The notes beneath the pieces are model-generated. The model worked only from the letters and a program-made list of their open reading frames with translations. It ran no database searches and was not told the origin of the DNA. 6,352 nucleotides of DNA from Clostridiales bacterium (lineage in GTDB: Bacteria > Bacillota_A > Clostridia > Christensenellales > Aristaeellaceae). Both the position numbers and the translations under genes were made by a program. The stretch is taken from positions 1-6,352 of the forward strand of contig JAAYZL010000311.1 in assembly GCA_012514855.1 (NCBI GenBank). The letters are read 5' to 3'. Positions 5,579 through 6,352 of this stretch are shown here, piece by piece (within the stretch, counting starts at the first letter, position 1; each line of letters opens with the position of its first letter).

Positions 5579-6352
5579 CTATTCCTCGCCTTCCTGCGCA
5601 CGCCGCGCGCGGTCGATGTGCCTGCGCGCGAGCTCCTGCGCCGCGTTGTATCCCATCTGCTTGAGCCGGAGGTTCCTCGCCGCGACCTCGAGCACGATCG
5701 CGAGGTTCCGCCCGGGATGGATCGGGATCAATATGTGGGGAACCTTGACGCCGAGTATCTCGTTGTACTGGTCGTTCAGCCCGAGCCGGTCGTACTCCTT
5801 GCCCTGCTGCCAGAATTCCAACTTGACCTCCAGGTCGATCGACTTCGAGCGGATGACCGCGCCGACGCCGTACATCGTCGCGATGTCGATGATGCCGACG
5901 CCGCGGATCTCCATGAAGTGGCGCACGAGCTCGGGGGATTCGCCGACGAGCCGGTCGTCCGACACGCGGCGGATGTCGACGACGTCGTCCGCGACGAGCC
6001 GGTGGCCGCGCTTGACGAGCTCGATCGCCGCCTCGCTCTTTCCGACGCCGCTCTCGCCGGTGATCAGAAGCCCGGAGCCGTAGACGTCGACGAGCACGCC
6101 GTGGCGCGTCTCGCGCGGGGCGAGGTAGTCGCGCAGAAAGCTGATCAATTCGACCTCGACCTGCGTCGTCTGCGCCTTCGCGGAGTAGATCGGAATCTTG
6201 CGCGCCGCCGCGAGCACGAGCATCTCGTCAAAGCACGGGATGTCGCGCGCGATGATGATGCAGGGCACGTCGTAGCTGAAGAACTTCGTCAGCCGCTCGC
6301 GCCGGGTCGCCTCGTCGATCATCGAGAGGTAGGTCATCTCGACCATGCCGAG
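5579..6352 (-). CDS. hprK: HPr kinase/phosphorylase (partial, N-terminus off the right edge)
   Basis: Bifunctional enzyme that phosphorylates HPr on Ser-46 with ATP or pyrophosphate and removes that phosphate by phosphorolysis; it drives CcpA-type carbon catabolite repression in Bacillota. The window holds 257 codons beginning at LGMVEMTYL, corresponding to about residue 54 of the Bacillus subtilis protein, so some 50 N-terminal residues are missing. Numbered from the M at 6346: the end of the N-terminal domain is at 1-75, the conserved histidine H82 in RHGVLVD, Walker A GESGVGKS (97-104), VADD (118-121), the family signature MEIRGVGIIDI (145-155), then QGKEYDRLGL (181-190) and PGRNLA (211-216). 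The C-terminus is acidic (EGEE) as in relatives. Where B. subtilis HprK, as I recall it, has IPVRPGRN, this protein has IPIHPGRN. It is followed after 1 base by the ROK kinase gene; its promoter is outside the window. Confidence 0.96.
   Translation of the reverse strand, partial: LGMVEMTYLSMIDEATRRERLTKFFSYDVPCIIIARDIPCFDEMLVLAAARKIPIYSAKAQTTQVEVELISFLRDYLAPRETRHGVLVDVYGSGLLITGESGVGKSEAAIELVKRGHRLVADDVVDIRRVSDDRLVGESPELVRHFMEIRGVGIIDIATMYGVGAVIRSKSIDLEVKLEFWQQGKEYDRLGLNDQYNEILGVKVPHILIPIHPGRNLAIVLEVAARNLRLKQMGYNAAQELARRHIDRARRAQEGEE

Overview
All genes recognised in this window lie on the minus strand. It holds one nearly complete four-gene transcription unit, a 216-base intergenic region, and the start of a second unit. 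The coding DNA is very GC-rich, with G or C at most third codon positions. The gene set (HPr kinase/phosphorylase, ROK sugar kinase with a CxCG zinc site, DUF1846, PepT, PotA/PotB) points to a high-GC member of the Bacillota, most plausibly a Clostridia-type gut anaerobe. That assignment is inferred from gene content and composition; no marker gene settles it.

Reading in the direction of transcription (right to left): hprK enters from beyond base 6352 and lacks about 50 N-terminal residues. It is followed after 1 base by a ROK-family glucokinase-like gene, which overlaps a DUF1846 gene by 17 bases. pepT follows after a 22-base gap and has a perfect AGGAGG ribosome binding site. This spacing argues for one mRNA. 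HprK controls carbon catabolite repression through HPr Ser-46. A ROK kinase would phosphorylate non-PTS glucose or a related sugar. PepT releases amino acids from tripeptides. DUF1846 has no established function. Together they suggest a unit for carbon and nutrient economy.

The intergenic region (1706-1921) is much more AT-rich than the genes. In transcription order it carries two overlapping inverted repeats sharing four bases (1848-1909), a GC-rich hairpin with a T-rich tail that looks like an intrinsic terminator (1796-1811), and a reasonable sigma-A-type promoter (1746-1774) for the next unit.

The second unit starts with potA (spermidine/putrescine ABC transporter ATPase), joined by an ATGA stop/start overlap to potB (permease), which runs off the left edge after its EAA loop. 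potC and potD would be expected further left, outside the window.

Most of the window is ordinary, well-conserved metabolism. I see no transposon, CRISPR array, RNA gene, prophage gene or defence system. The parts most worth a second look are the DUF1846 gene embedded in an hprK-sugar kinase operon and the paired, mutually interfering hairpins after pepT.
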